In this document: positions 1-7,905 of the stretch, one piece after another
Position numbering within the stretch: the first letter of the stretch is position 1
Layout of the letters: each line of letters opens with the position of its first letter
DNA from: Pseudomonadota bacterium
GTDB lineage: Bacteria; Pseudomonadota; Gammaproteobacteria; Xanthomonadales; Xanthomonadaceae
NCBI GenBank assembly: GCA_023388715.1
Contig: JAEWFT010000001.1
Coordinates: forward strand, 1 to 26,102
Direction: 5' to 3'
Length of the DNA: 26,102 nucleotides
Program-made: the position numbers and the translations under genes
Notes under the pieces: model-generated
Database searches by the model: none
What the model was told of the DNA's origin: nothing
Seen by the model: the letters and a program-made list of their open reading frames with translations, nothing else

Positions 1-417
1 CCTTCGCAGCGCGCGCGCCAGCGAGGCGCGTGGGCCGCGTGGCGCGCCCTGCCACCCGGCGACCGCGTCCTGCTGCGCGCGCTGGGCCAGCGCTGGCAGC
101 TGGCGTCGCCGGTGCAGCGCCACCAGCTGCGCACGCGCTTCGACGCGTTGGGGCATGACATGCGCCATGGCGGCTGGCTCGGTCCGCGGTTCGTGCGCGA
201 CTGGCCACGGGTGGCGCCACTGTTCGGGTTCGTGCCGGAGGCGCAGCGGACCCAGCTGCTGCAGTTGCTGCTGGCGGCGGAACCGCAGGACGTGGACGCG
301 CTGGAGCGGCTTGCCCAGAGCACGCCGCCGGAGGACCGCGAGGCGCTGCGGGTGGCGCTGCTGCAGGTGCCGGGCAGCCAGCGCCGGGCCTGGATGCTGG
401 AGCGTCTGCAGAACTGA
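1..417 (+). CDS. DUF3106 domain protein, 3' end only
   Basis: The reading frame is open from base 1 and ends with TGA at 415-417, so only the last 138 codons are in the window. The protein is rich in Arg, Leu, Gln and Ala. Short helical units around 'WRALPPGDR' and 'RQRGAWAAW' are typical of DUF3106 proteins of Xanthomonadaceae, whose function is unknown. No catalytic motif is visible. The remaining part is predicted helical and ends in 'RAWMLERLQN'. In related genomes such proteins often sit near RNA polymerase sigma/anti-sigma genes, but that context lies outside the window. It converges on the DUF3667 gene with only 13 bases between the two stops. Confidence 0.75.
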   Translation, partial: PSQRARQRGAWAAWRALPPGDRVLLRALGQRWQLASPVQRHQLRTRFDALGHDMRHGGWLGPRFVRDWPRVAPLFGFVPEAQRTQLLQLLLAAEPQDVDALERLAQSTPPEDREALRVALLQVPGSQRRAWMLERLQN

Positions 418-430
418 GCGCGGTGGCGCC

Positions 431-1576
431 TCAGGCCAGGAATACCGATCCCAGCGCCAGCATCGCGCCGAGGCCCAGCAGGATCGAATAGAGCACGCCG
501 AGCACGCCGAATTTCAGCAGCGTCAATGGCCAGCCTTCGCCATACACGCGTTTCTGCATCAGCAGCAGGTAGAGCGCGGTGGCCAGTGCCAGCCAGCCTC
601 CCGTGGACTCGCCGATGCCGGCCAGCGGCGTCGCCCGCGTGGCGATGACCAGCAGCATCGCCAGCAGCGCGGCCAGCAGCATCAGGGCGTGGCTGCACAG
701 CGCCACCACCAGGTGTTCGAGCCAGGTCCAGCGCGACAGCACGTAGAACAGCTTGAGCAGCAGCGCGAACACCGGCACCAGGAAGAACAGCGTGGTGGGG
801 ATCGCCGCCAGCCACGCGTCCTTCAGCGCGGCCTGGTCGCGCAGGTAGCGCTTCATGTTCGCCATGCCATGGCCGGCGCGCTCGTTGAGCCAGTTGTTGG
901 CGAAGGCGGGCAGCCACGCCACCCGGATCGGGTTGTCGCGCGGATGCCAGCGCTTGCCGTTGACCTGGAAGCCATCGAAGTCCGACGCAGGCGCCGGCGG
1001 CGGCGCGCCGGCCAGGGCGGCGTTGCGCAACGCTTCCAGGCGCCGGTCGGCCATCGCGTCGATGTCCGCGCGGCGGGCGTCGAGCGCGGCCTGCGCCGCG
1101 CCGGCGTCATCGCGCCCGACAATGAGCGCGCGCTTGCCCTGCAGCAGCGCCACCTGCGCCTGGCGGGCCACCTCCAGTTCCGCTTCCGTGGAGGCGGCGG
1201 CGATCGCGCTGTTGTCCATGTCGGTCAGGTCGATCCGCAACGCGCCGCCGGTGCTGGCCCAGTGCGCGACGAAGAACGTCAGCACCGACAGCACCACGAA
1301 CAGGCGGGTCGGGGCGACGTAGCGCGCACGCCGGCCGGCGAGGTAGTTTATCGCCAGCCGGCCCGGCACCAGCAGGTCGCGCAGGGTTCGCAGGATCCGC
1401 CCGTCGACGTCGAACGCCGCCTCGAACACGTGCGCCGCGGCGTCGCGCAGGCGCCCGAACGGGTTGCGCGCCGCCTGCCCGCAGGCGTGGCAATGCGGGC
1501 CCAGCAGCTCCGCGCCGCAGTTCCTGCAGCGGGCTTCGACGGCCACGGGCTCGCCTTCGGCAATCGGTGCGGTCAT
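431..1576 (-). CDS. DUF3667 zinc-ribbon membrane protein
   Basis: This 381-residue protein starts with a small zinc-ribbon-like cluster: Cys17-x2-Cys20 and Cys29-x2-Cys32 ('CRNC...CHAC'). The DUF3667 signature follows ('FDVDGRILRTLRDLLVPG', then 'YLAGRRARYVAPTRL'). One hydrophobic segment lies near residues 91-105. A long, mostly soluble, Ala/Arg-rich stretch to about residue 255 comes next, then about four membrane segments up to the C-terminus. The family is membrane bound with no assigned function, and I infer nothing beyond an inner-membrane location. The ATG at 1576 is preceded by an A/G-rich Shine-Dalgarno (AAGGGGGG, about 10 bases upstream). It is divergent from the MATE gene, with 72 bases between the starts. 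Confidence 0.85.
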   Translation of the reverse strand: MTAPIAEGEPVAVEARCRNCGAELLGPHCHACGQAARNPFGRLRDAAAHVFEAAFDVDGRILRTLRDLLVPGRLAINYLAGRRARYVAPTRLFVVLSVLTFFVAHWASTGGALRIDLTDMDNSAIAAASTEAELEVARQAQVALLQGKRALIVGRDDAGAAQAALDARRADIDAMADRRLEALRNAALAGAPPPAPASDFDGFQVNGKRWHPRDNPIRVAWLPAFANNWLNERAGHGMANMKRYLRDQAALKDAWLAAIPTTLFFLVPVFALLLKLFYVLSRWTWLEHLVVALCSHALMLLAALLAMLLVIATRATPLAGIGESTGGWLALATALYLLLMQKRVYGEGWPLTLLKFGVLGVLYSILLGLGAMLALGSVFLA

Positions 1577-1598
1577 CGGCGCGTCCCCCCTTCGCCGC

Positions 1599-1604
1599 TA
1601 AGAT
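1599..1604 (+). promoter_or_regulatory. Candidate -10 element for the MATE gene
   Basis: TAAGAT resembles a sigma-70 -10 hexamer. It would start a transcript with a leader of roughly 38 bases before the MATE ATG at 1649. No convincing -35 is seen. Confidence 0.35.
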
Positions 1605-1648
1605 GGCACCCCCCGCGCCTCGGCGCCATATCGCGCGCCCGGCATCGC

Positions 1649-3034
1649 ATGCAGCCCGCCCGTCCCCGCTTCCGCGACGAAGTGCGCAAGAGCGCCTTGC
1701 TGGCCGCGCCGCTGGCGGCCGGGCACCTCTCGCACGGGCTGGTCGGGTTCGTCGACACCGTGGTGGCGGGCCACCATGGCACCGACACCCTGGCCGCGGT
1801 GGCCGTGGGAACCGCGTTGTTCTGGCTGCCGATGATGGTGCCGATGGGCACGCTGATGGCGCTGCCGCCCTCGGTGTCGCAGCTGGACGGCGCCGGCCGT
1901 CGCGGCGAGATCGGGGCGCTGTTCCGGCAGGCGCTGTGGCTGGCGCTGCTGCTCGGGCTCGCGCTGTTCGCGCTGCTCTCCGCGCTGCCGCGCGCGTTGG
2001 CGCCGATGGGCATGGCCGCCGACATCATCCCCGGCGCCACTGCCTTCCTGCACGCGATCCGCTGGGGCATCCCGGCGTTCACCCTGTACCTGTGCATGCG
2101 CTATCTCAGCGATGGCCTGCACTGGTCGATGCCGACCATGGTGATCGGCTTCGGTGGCCTGTTGCTGCTGGCGCCGCTGGGCTGGGCGCTGACCAATGGC
2201 GTGGGCCTGCTGCCGGAAATGGGCGCGGCCGGGATCGGCTGGGCCTCGGCCGCGATGTTCTGGGCGCAGATGCTGGCGTTCGCGCTGTACCTGGCGCGCG
2301 CGCGCCGCTTCGCCGACCTTGCCCTGTTCGCGCGCTTCGACGCGCCGCGTTGGCCGGTGCTGCGCGGGCTGGTCGGCACCGGCCTGCCGATCGGCGTCAC
2401 CGTGGCGATGGAGGGCAGCCTGTTCATCGTCACCGCGCTGCTGATCGGGCGCCTGGGCGAGGTGCCGGTGGGCGCCCACCAGATCGCGATCAACGTCGCC
2501 AGCCTGTGTTTCATGATCCCGTTCGGGGTGGCCGAGGCGACCACCGTGCGGGTTGGCCACGCGCTGGGACGCGGCGACCGGGTCGGCCTGCGGCGCACCT
2601 ATTTCGCAGGCCTGCTGCTGGTGCTGGGCACCCAGGCCCTGTCGGCCACGGTCCTGCTGCTGGGCAACCACGCGATCGTCGGCCTCTACACCGCCGATGC
2701 CGCGGTGGCGGGACTGGCGGCCGCGCTGCTGCTGTACGCAGCGCTGTTCCAGTTCCCGGACGGCATCCAGGTGCTCTCCGCCGGCGCACTGCGCGGATTG
2801 GCCGACACACGGGTGCCGATGCTGCTGGCCGCATTCGCCTACTGGGGCATCGGCATGCCGGTCGGCATCGGGCTCGGGCTGTGGCTGGGCTGGGGGCCGC
2901 GCGGGATGTGGCTGGGCCTGACCGCGGGCCTGGCGGTGGCGGCGGTGCTGCTGGCGCGGCGTTTCCTGCGCAGCAGCGCGCGCATCACGATGCCGGGGGA
3001 TGGCCCACAGGTCACGGTGACCGACGTCGGATGA
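1649..3034 (+). CDS. MATE family multidrug/Na+ efflux transporter (NorM-like)
   Basis: The protein has 461 residues, about twelve hydrophobic segments and the two-fold repeat of MATE exporters, which extrude cationic compounds in exchange for Na+ or H+. Near the N-terminus the frame reads 'VDTVVAGHHGTDTLAAVAVG', the usual helix-1/loop signature. 'MGTLMALPPSVSQLDGAGRR' follows, where NorM has MALTPxVAQ and the GAG/R loop. The C-terminal half carries 'AHQIAINVASLCFMIPFGVAEATTVRVGHALG' in segments and 'ALRGLADTRVPM', both strongly conserved in the family. The open frame extends far upstream, but that part is antisense to the DUF3667 gene and has no family resemblance, so the ATG at 1649 is taken as start. 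Substrate cannot be read from sequence. It probably has its own promoter in the divergent gap and is followed by sppA after about 110 bases. Confidence 0.93.
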   Translation: MQPARPRFRDEVRKSALLAAPLAAGHLSHGLVGFVDTVVAGHHGTDTLAAVAVGTALFWLPMMVPMGTLMALPPSVSQLDGAGRRGEIGALFRQALWLALLLGLALFALLSALPRALAPMGMAADIIPGATAFLHAIRWGIPAFTLYLCMRYLSDGLHWSMPTMVIGFGGLLLLAPLGWALTNGVGLLPEMGAAGIGWASAAMFWAQMLAFALYLARARRFADLALFARFDAPRWPVLRGLVGTGLPIGVTVAMEGSLFIVTALLIGRLGEVPVGAHQIAINVASLCFMIPFGVAEATTVRVGHALGRGDRVGLRRTYFAGLLLVLGTQALSATVLLLGNHAIVGLYTADAAVAGLAAALLLYAALFQFPDGIQVLSAGALRGLADTRVPMLLAAFAYWGIGMPVGIGLGLWLGWGPRGMWLGLTAGLAVAAVLLARRFLRSSARITMPGDGPQVTVTDVG

Positions 3035-3053
3035 AGCTTTCACGCCGCCCCGA

Positions 3054-3059
3054 TAGCAT
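3054..3059 (+). promoter_or_regulatory. Candidate -10 element upstream of sppA
   Basis: TAGCAT lies in the gap between the MATE stop and sppA. Seven bases after it is an ATG (3067) opening a 27-codon frame that ends in TGA at 3148-3150, overlapping the sppA ATG as ATGA. A transcript starting near 3067 would give sppA a leader of about 80 bases. Confidence 0.35.
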
Positions 3060-3146
3060 GGCGGCCATGGCCCGAGCCGCGCCCGGCCAATGCGCGCGTC
3101 GCCACCGCCACCCCCTGTTCCCCATGCGTCACCGGAGTCCCGCACC

Positions 3147-5039
3147 ATGAACGAACCGCGCCGCCGCGGCCCCATCGCCCGCCTGTTCATCGGCCTGTGG
3201 GATGCACTCAATTTCAGCCGCCGGCTGGTGTTCAACCTGCTGTTCCTGCTGGTGGTCGTGCTGCTGCTGGCGGCGGTGCTGCGCGGCGGCCAGCTGGCCC
3301 CGGTGGCGGAGCGCTCGACCCTGGTGTTCGCACCCGAAGGGCAGCTGGTCGACCAGTACCGCTGCGATCCGCTGAGCCGCGGCCTCGCGCGTGCGACCAA
3401 GAGCCTGGACTGCCGCGAGGTGCGCCTGCGCGACGTGCTGCGCGCGCTGGACGCCGCCCGCACCGACAAGCACATCGAGCGCGTGGTGCTCGACCTGGAC
3501 CAGCTGCAGGCCTCGGGCTTCGCCTCCCTGCACGAAGTCGCGGCGGCGATCGGAAAGGTGCGCGCGGCCGGCAAGCAGGTCGTGGCCTATGGCGATGCGT
3601 ACACCCAGGGCCAGTACCTGCTGGCGGCGCAGGCCGACGAGATCTACCTCGATCCGATGTCGCCCGGCGGTGTGCTGCTCGACGGCCTGGCCTCGTACCG
3701 GCCGTACTTCCGCGAGCTGCTCAACGACAAGCTCGGCGTGGACATGCACCTGTTCAAGGTGGGCGAGTACAAGTCGGCCGCCGAGCCATTCATCCGCGAT
3801 GACGCCTCGCCCGAGTCGAAGGAAGCCGACCTCTACTGGATGAACGACATCTGGCAGCGGATGCTGGCGGAAATCGGCAAGGCGCGCGGCCTGTCGCCGG
3901 CGGCGCTGGCCAACTACGCCAACTCCCTGCCCGAGCAGGTGGTGGCCGCCAATGGCGACCTGGCGCAGATGGCGCTGCGGCAGAAGCTGGTGACGGCGCT
4001 GAAGACCCGCGAGGAAGTCGAGGCGCTGCTGGTCGAGCGCGGCGTGGCCGACGAGAAGGCGGAGGGCGGCTTCCGCCAGGTCGGTCTGGCCGCCTACGTG
4101 CAGCACGTCAACCTTTCCCTGCCGAAGGCCGACGCGCGGCCGCAGGTGGCGGTGGTGATCGCCGAGGGCGCGATCGCCGGCGGCGACCTGCCGCCGGGCC
4201 AGGTCGGCGGCGAATCGACGTCCGCCCTGCTGCGCGACGCGCGCGAGGACGAGAACGTCAAGGCGGTGGTGCTGCGGGTTAATTCCCCGGGCGGCGAGGT
4301 GTTCGCCTCCGAGCAGATCCGCCGCGAGGTGGTCGCGCTCAAGGCGGCGGGCAAGCCGGTGGTGGTGTCGATGGGCGATGTCGCCGCGTCGGGTGGCTAC
4401 TGGATCAGCATGAACGCCGACCGCATCTATGCCGATCCCTCGACCATCACCGGCTCGATCGGCATCTTCGGCCTGTTCCCGACCCTGGACCGCAGCCTCG
4501 ACAAGATCGGCGTGCATACCGACGGCGTCGGCACCGCGCGCTACGCGGGCGCGTTCGACCCGACCCGGCCGCTGGATCCGGGGGTGGCCACCACCGTGCA
4601 GTCGGTGATCGAGAAGGGCTACCGCGATTTCACCGGCAAGGTTGCGCAGGCGCGCGGCCGCAGCGTGCAACAGGTCGACGAGGTTGCGCGCGGGCGGGTG
4701 TGGAGCGGCGCGCAGGCCAAGCAGCGCGCGCTGGTCGATGCCTTCGGCGGGCTTGGCGATGCGGTGGCCGACGCCGCCGCGCGCGCCAAGCTCGGGAAGC
4801 CGGATGCCTGGCAGACGCGCTACGTCGAGGAGATGGCCACGCCGTTCTCGCAGTGGTTCGGCGGCCTGCTGGAAAGCCGCGTGGGCCTGGCGCTGCTGCG
4901 TTCCGCGGGCGGCGGCGAGCTGCTGCTGGCGCGGCGCCTCGCCGGGCAGGCGCCGCTGCGCTTCGTCGAGTCGGCGCTGGAGCGCGGCGGCAACGCGCGC
5001 GTGCTGCCGATGGCGCACTGCTTCTGCACGCCGCTGTAA
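3147..5039 (+). CDS. sppA: Signal peptide peptidase SppA, 67K type
   Basis: SppA is a membrane-anchored serine protease that degrades cleaved signal peptides in the inner membrane, working as a Ser/Lys dyad in a tetramer. This 630-residue protein has the long (E. coli-like) architecture: one N-terminal membrane anchor (about residues 28-45), then two S49 peptidase-type halves. The general-base lysine is seen in 'VGEYKSAAEPF' (Lys209) and the nucleophile in 'DVAASGGYW' (Ser415), matching the E. coli spacing. 'VNSPGGEVFASEQIR' forms the conserved strand before it. The ATG at 3147 is chosen because GGAG lies 9 bases upstream; an in-frame earlier start would only add a Pro-rich extension. The C-terminus ends in the slightly unusual 'AHCFCTPL'. 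It appears monocistronic, followed after 49 bases by the SDR gene. Confidence 0.95.
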   Translation: MNEPRRRGPIARLFIGLWDALNFSRRLVFNLLFLLVVVLLLAAVLRGGQLAPVAERSTLVFAPEGQLVDQYRCDPLSRGLARATKSLDCREVRLRDVLRALDAARTDKHIERVVLDLDQLQASGFASLHEVAAAIGKVRAAGKQVVAYGDAYTQGQYLLAAQADEIYLDPMSPGGVLLDGLASYRPYFRELLNDKLGVDMHLFKVGEYKSAAEPFIRDDASPESKEADLYWMNDIWQRMLAEIGKARGLSPAALANYANSLPEQVVAANGDLAQMALRQKLVTALKTREEVEALLVERGVADEKAEGGFRQVGLAAYVQHVNLSLPKADARPQVAVVIAEGAIAGGDLPPGQVGGESTSALLRDAREDENVKAVVLRVNSPGGEVFASEQIRREVVALKAAGKPVVVSMGDVAASGGYWISMNADRIYADPSTITGSIGIFGLFPTLDRSLDKIGVHTDGVGTARYAGAFDPTRPLDPGVATTVQSVIEKGYRDFTGKVAQARGRSVQQVDEVARGRVWSGAQAKQRALVDAFGGLGDAVADAAARAKLGKPDAWQTRYVEEMATPFSQWFGGLLESRVGLALLRSAGGGELLLARRLAGQAPLRFVESALERGGNARVLPMAHCFCTPL

Positions 5040-5054
5040 GGCGCGCGGCTGGCC

Positions 5055-5060
5055 TATCCT
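5055..5060 (+). promoter_or_regulatory. Candidate -10 element for the SDR gene
   Basis: TATCCT lies in the 49-base gap between sppA and the SDR gene. It would give a leader of about 22 bases. The -35 region overlaps the sppA stop and is not recognisable. Confidence 0.3.
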
Positions 5061-5088
5061 AGGGCGGACCCCACACGGAACGCCCGGG

Positions 5089-5868
5089 ATGCCATCGCCA
5101 CGCTGGTCGCTGCTGGGACAACGCGCGCTGGTGACCGGCGCCAGCGCCGGCATTGGCCTGGCGATCTGCCGCGAACTGCTCTCCTTCGGCGCGCAGGTGT
5201 TGATGGTGGCGCGCGACGGCGAACTGCTTGAGCAGGCCCGCGCCGAGCTGGAGGACCAGTTCCCCGGCCCGGAGGACGCGGTGCTGGCGCTGCCGGCCGA
5301 CGTCACCGACGAGGAGCAGCGCGCCGAGATCCTCGACTGGGCCGCCGACCATGGCGGCCTGCACGTGCTGGTCAACAATGCCGGCGGCAACCTCACCCGG
5401 CCCACGCTGGAGTACGGCGAGGACCAGTGGCGCGGGATCTTCGAGACCAACCTGTTCTCCGCGTTCGAGCTGTGCCGCGGCGCGCACCCGTTGCTGGCCC
5501 GGCACGCGGCCTCCAGCATCGTCAACGTGGGCAGCGTTTCCGGCATCACCCACGTGCGCAGCGGCGCGCCCTATGGGATGAGCAAGGCCGCGCTGCACCA
5601 GATGACCCGCAACCTCGCGGTGGAGTGGGCGGAGGACGGGATCCGCGTCAATGCGGTCGCGCCCTGGTACATCCGCACCCGCCGCACCAGCGGCAAGCTC
5701 GCCGATCCGGACTACCTCGACGAGGTGCTGATGCGCACGCCGATGGGCCGCATCGGCGAGCCCGAGGAAGTGGCCTCGGCGGTGACGTTCCTTTGCCTGC
5801 CCGCGTCGGGCTACGTCACCGGCGAATGCATCGCGGTGGACGGCGGCTTCCTGCGCTACGGGTTCTGA
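5089..5868 (+). CDS. SDR family oxidoreductase, tropinone-reductase-like
   Basis: This is a classical short-chain dehydrogenase/reductase of 259 residues, the usual length. The Rossmann nucleotide-binding loop 'TGASAGIG' is at residues 16-23, 'NNAGG' follows in the middle, and the catalytic triad is Ser149, Tyr162 and Lys166 ('APYGMSK'). The stretches 'RNLAVEWAEDGIRVNAVAPWYI' (read as two parts) and 'GYVTGECIAVDGGF' resemble the tropinone-reductase-like subgroup more than FabG. An Arg in the first loop region ('VARDGELLEQ') suggests NADPH preference. The substrate is unknown; tropinone itself is unlikely in a bacterium. No pathway partner lies next to it. The last 13 bases overlap the end of the convergent DUF4124 gene. 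Confidence 0.9.
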   Translation: MPSPRWSLLGQRALVTGASAGIGLAICRELLSFGAQVLMVARDGELLEQARAELEDQFPGPEDAVLALPADVTDEEQRAEILDWAADHGGLHVLVNNAGGNLTRPTLEYGEDQWRGIFETNLFSAFELCRGAHPLLARHAASSIVNVGSVSGITHVRSGAPYGMSKAALHQMTRNLAVEWAEDGIRVNAVAPWYIRTRRTSGKLADPDYLDEVLMRTPMGRIGEPEEVASAVTFLCLPASGYVTGECIAVDGGFLRYGF

Positions 5869-6515
5869 CCGGCCTGCGGCGCTGGCGCGCCCGCATCGAC
5901 GGCGGTCGCGCACAGGCTGCCGGCGATCCTGGCCTGCAGCACGTCGAAGGTCGCCTGGCGTTCGCCGCGGTTGTCGTCGCCGGCGTAGCGCAGCTTGAAC
6001 TCGGCATCATCGAGGCGGCGATACCACGCCGCGCACAGCTGCGGCGCCGGGATCGCGGTGCAGCTGTCGCGCTTCATCTCGCAGGCCTGGCCCATTCCGC
6101 GCTCCGCGCTGCCGTCGATCCCGACCACCTGCAGCGGCGCGCAACGCGGCTCCGGGTCGTCGCGCTCGCCGAAGTAGGTGTCGCCATCCCAGGTCGCGCA
6201 CTGGAACAGCGGCGGGGGCGGCGGCAGCCCCGCCGCTTCCGGCGCCGGCGTGCGCGTCATGTTCGGGCCGCTGACCAGCTCGAACGTGCCGTAGACCGGC
6301 GCGGCCGGCGCCGCGGGCGCGTCCGCCGGCTTCCTGGGCACCGGCACCGTGCGGACTTCGCCGATCCGGCGGACTTCCTGCTTCATGCCCGCCGCGCACG
6401 GCGTGCCGTTCTGCATCGAGACCGTGCCGCGCGCGTCGGTGCACTTGTAGAACACGGTTTCCTGCGCGAACGCGTCGATTACAAGCAGCAGCAGCCCGGC
6501 CAGCAGCAGGCGCAT
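5856..6515 (-). CDS. DUF4124 secreted Cys-rich protein, second of a duplicated pair
   Basis: The protein has 219 residues. A signal peptide covers about residues 1-17 (hydrophobic core 'LLLAGLLLLVIDAFA') and is followed directly by a DUF4124 unit, 'VFYKCTDARGTVSMQNGTPC', with Cys25 and Cys40. A Pro/Ala-rich linker comes next. A second Cys motif 'LFQCATWDGDTY' (Cys106) and a C-terminal helical part with 'CTAIPAPQLC' (Cys152, Cys161) and Cys202 complete it. Cysteine placement matches the upstream gene, so the two are paralogues. The ATG at 6515 overlaps the upstream stop as TGATG, implying translational coupling. An in-frame upstream extension exists but lies inside the neighbour and lacks a signal peptide. 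It is probably periplasmic with disulfides; function is unknown. Its stop overlaps the SDR gene. Confidence 0.85.
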   Translation of the reverse strand: MRLLLAGLLLLVIDAFAQETVFYKCTDARGTVSMQNGTPCAAGMKQEVRRIGEVRTVPVPRKPADAPAAPAAPVYGTFELVSGPNMTRTPAPEAAGLPPPPPLFQCATWDGDTYFGERDDPEPRCAPLQVVGIDGSAERGMGQACEMKRDSCTAIPAPQLCAAWYRRLDDAEFKLRYAGDDNRGERQATFDVLQARIAGSLCATAVDAGAPAPQAGQNP

Positions 6516-7240
6516 CAGCGGCCGCCGCAATCGTTGTCGAGGCGCGCGTTGATCGCACGCTCCTCGCCCCGCAGCACGGCCCGCTCCTTTTCCTGCGCAT
6601 TGAAGAAGCGGGTGCGGATGGCCGCGCGGCGCTCGTGCAGCACCGCGCAGACTTCGGCCGGCGGCAGCGGCGCGCAGGCATCGCGGATCCACTGGCCGCC
6701 GCCGCTGGCGGCTGGCCACGGCACCGGATGCGGGTGGCGGGGCGGCAGCGCGGGTGGATGCGGGAGCGGCGGCGAGTGCGGGATGCTGAGGCCCGCGCCC
6801 AGCGGCGGCGCGCGCCGGAATTCGCCGCGTTGCACCGGAAGGCGACCCGGGCGCCCCACGTAGGACGGGTAGCCCAGCGTCCAGAACGGCACCCAGCGCG
6901 GATTGCCGTCGCCGCTGTCACTGGTGTAGCGCTCGCCGTCGGGGGTGGTGCACTGGTACATCGGCAGCGGCGGGCTGCGGTAGGCCACCGCCGGTTGCGC
7001 GGCGGACCGTGGCTGGGCGACCGTCGCGCTGCGCGGCGCCGATGCCGGCGCATCCTTCGGCCGCAGCATTTCCCGCGCCTGCTGGTCCTGGCCGCGCGGG
7101 CAGGGCGAGTCGCGCAGGCTCTGGTGGCCGCGGGCGTCGGTGCAGCGATAGATGGTGACGTTGTCCGTCGCCTGCGCGCGCGCGGGGGCCTGCGGCATCA
7201 GTGGCAGCAGCAGGCAGGCGATGGCGAGCGGAACGCGCAC
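6515..7240 (-). CDS. DUF4124 secreted Cys-rich protein, first of a duplicated pair
   Basis: The protein has 241 residues and starts with GTG at 7240. That start is needed to include the signal peptide (residues 1-23, ending 'APARA'). A DUF4124 unit 'IYRCTDARGHQSLRDSPC' (Cys33, Cys47) follows. Then come a linker, the second motif 'MYQCTTPDGERY' (Cys97), a long Pro/His/Arg-rich segment (about 125-178), and a helical C-terminus with 'CAPLPPAEVC' (Cys189, Cys198) and Cys238. The same order and nearly the same Cys spacings appear in the downstream gene. No enzyme motif is present; a periplasmic, disulfide-stabilised protein is inferred. The gene is 95 bases downstream of tsaC and may be read through from topA-tsaC, but no clear promoter or terminator is seen in that gap. 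The only Shine-Dalgarno-like run (AGGGA) is unusually close to the GTG. Confidence 0.82.
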   Translation of the reverse strand: MRVPLAIACLLLPLMPQAPARAQATDNVTIYRCTDARGHQSLRDSPCPRGQDQQAREMLRPKDAPASAPRSATVAQPRSAAQPAVAYRSPPLPMYQCTTPDGERYTSDSGDGNPRWVPFWTLGYPSYVGRPGRLPVQRGEFRRAPPLGAGLSIPHSPPLPHPPALPPRHPHPVPWPAASGGGQWIRDACAPLPPAEVCAVLHERRAAIRTRFFNAQEKERAVLRGEERAINARLDNDCGGR

Positions 7241-7335
7241 GTCCCTATGGTGCGGCCGCGGTGGCCGCGGGGGAAGCGGCTGCGCGGGCGCCGTTCACGG
7301 CGGGGAAAGCCGGGCGTGAAGGACGCCGCTCCGGG

Positions 7336-7902
7336 TCAGCGCAGCCAGCGCCCGCTGCGGGCATCGCGGATCGAGGTCGGCTGCGCCAGCCCGGAAGTCT
7401 CGCCCGCGAGCACCGCGTCCACCCCCGCCACGATCCGCGGATCGAGTTCCTGCCGCGTGCGCGGCGCCGGTTCGCTGGCGACGTTGGCGCTGGTCGACAC
7501 TAGGGCGTGGCCGAAGGTGGTGCACAGCGCGGCCACGTCCGGGTGCGCGCTGACCCGGACCGCGATGCCGTCGTGGTCGCCGGTGATCCAGCGCGGCGCC
7601 GCGGGGGATGCCGGCACGATCCAGGTATGCGGCCCCGGCCAGCTGGCGAGCACGGCGGCGCGGGCGTCGTCGTCGAGCGCGTCGAGCATGACGTAGTCGC
7701 GCAACTGGGCGATGTCCGCCGCGATCAGGATCAGGCCCTTGCCGACCGCGCGCTGCTTGAGCGCCAGCAGCCGCAGCACCGCGCGCTCATCGCGCGGATC
7801 GCAGCCCAGCCCCCAGACACCCTCGGTCGGATAGGCAATGACCCCGCCGCCGCGCAGCGCCGTGAGCGCGACGTCCAGCCCCGTGTGGCCGCCCGCGCCC
7901 AT
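7336..7902 (-). CDS. tsaC: Threonylcarbamoyl-AMP synthase TsaC (YrdC/Sua5 domain)
   Basis: TsaC makes L-threonylcarbamoyladenylate from threonine, bicarbonate and ATP in the cytoplasm; TsaBDE then transfers the group to A37 of ANN-decoding tRNAs. The 188-residue protein is a single YrdC domain with no Sua5 C-terminal domain, as in the short TsaC type. The signature is visible: 'AYPTEGVWGLGCDP' near residues 23-36, the basic 'KQRAVGKGL' (Lys49, Arg51, Lys55), 'WPGPHTWI' (88-95) and 'STSAN' (136-140). It starts 3 bases after the topA stop, so it is co-transcribed with topA. The paralogue YciO is a possible alternative, but length and motifs fit TsaC. Confidence 0.93.
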   Translation of the reverse strand: MGAGGHTGLDVALTALRGGGVIAYPTEGVWGLGCDPRDERAVLRLLALKQRAVGKGLILIAADIAQLRDYVMLDALDDDARAAVLASWPGPHTWIVPASPAAPRWITGDHDGIAVRVSAHPDVAALCTTFGHALVSTSANVASEPAPRTRQELDPRIVAGVDAVLAGETSGLAQPTSIRDARSGRWLR

Positions 7903-7905
7903 CGC

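Noticed and set aside
155..1648. Upstream extension of the MATE frame
   Set aside because: It is antisense to the DUF3667 gene. MATE similarity starts right after the ATG at 1649.
3129..5549. Minus-strand frame of about 800 codons opposite sppA and the SDR gene
   Set aside because: His/Arg/Gln-rich antisense translation without motifs; both plus-strand genes show intact catalytic residues.
7241..7335. Inverted repeats (CCGCGG-TGG-CCGCGG) downstream of tsaC, considered as a terminator
   Set aside because: The stem is only 6 bp with no T-run on the minus strand, so it is not distinguishable from chance in GC-rich DNA.
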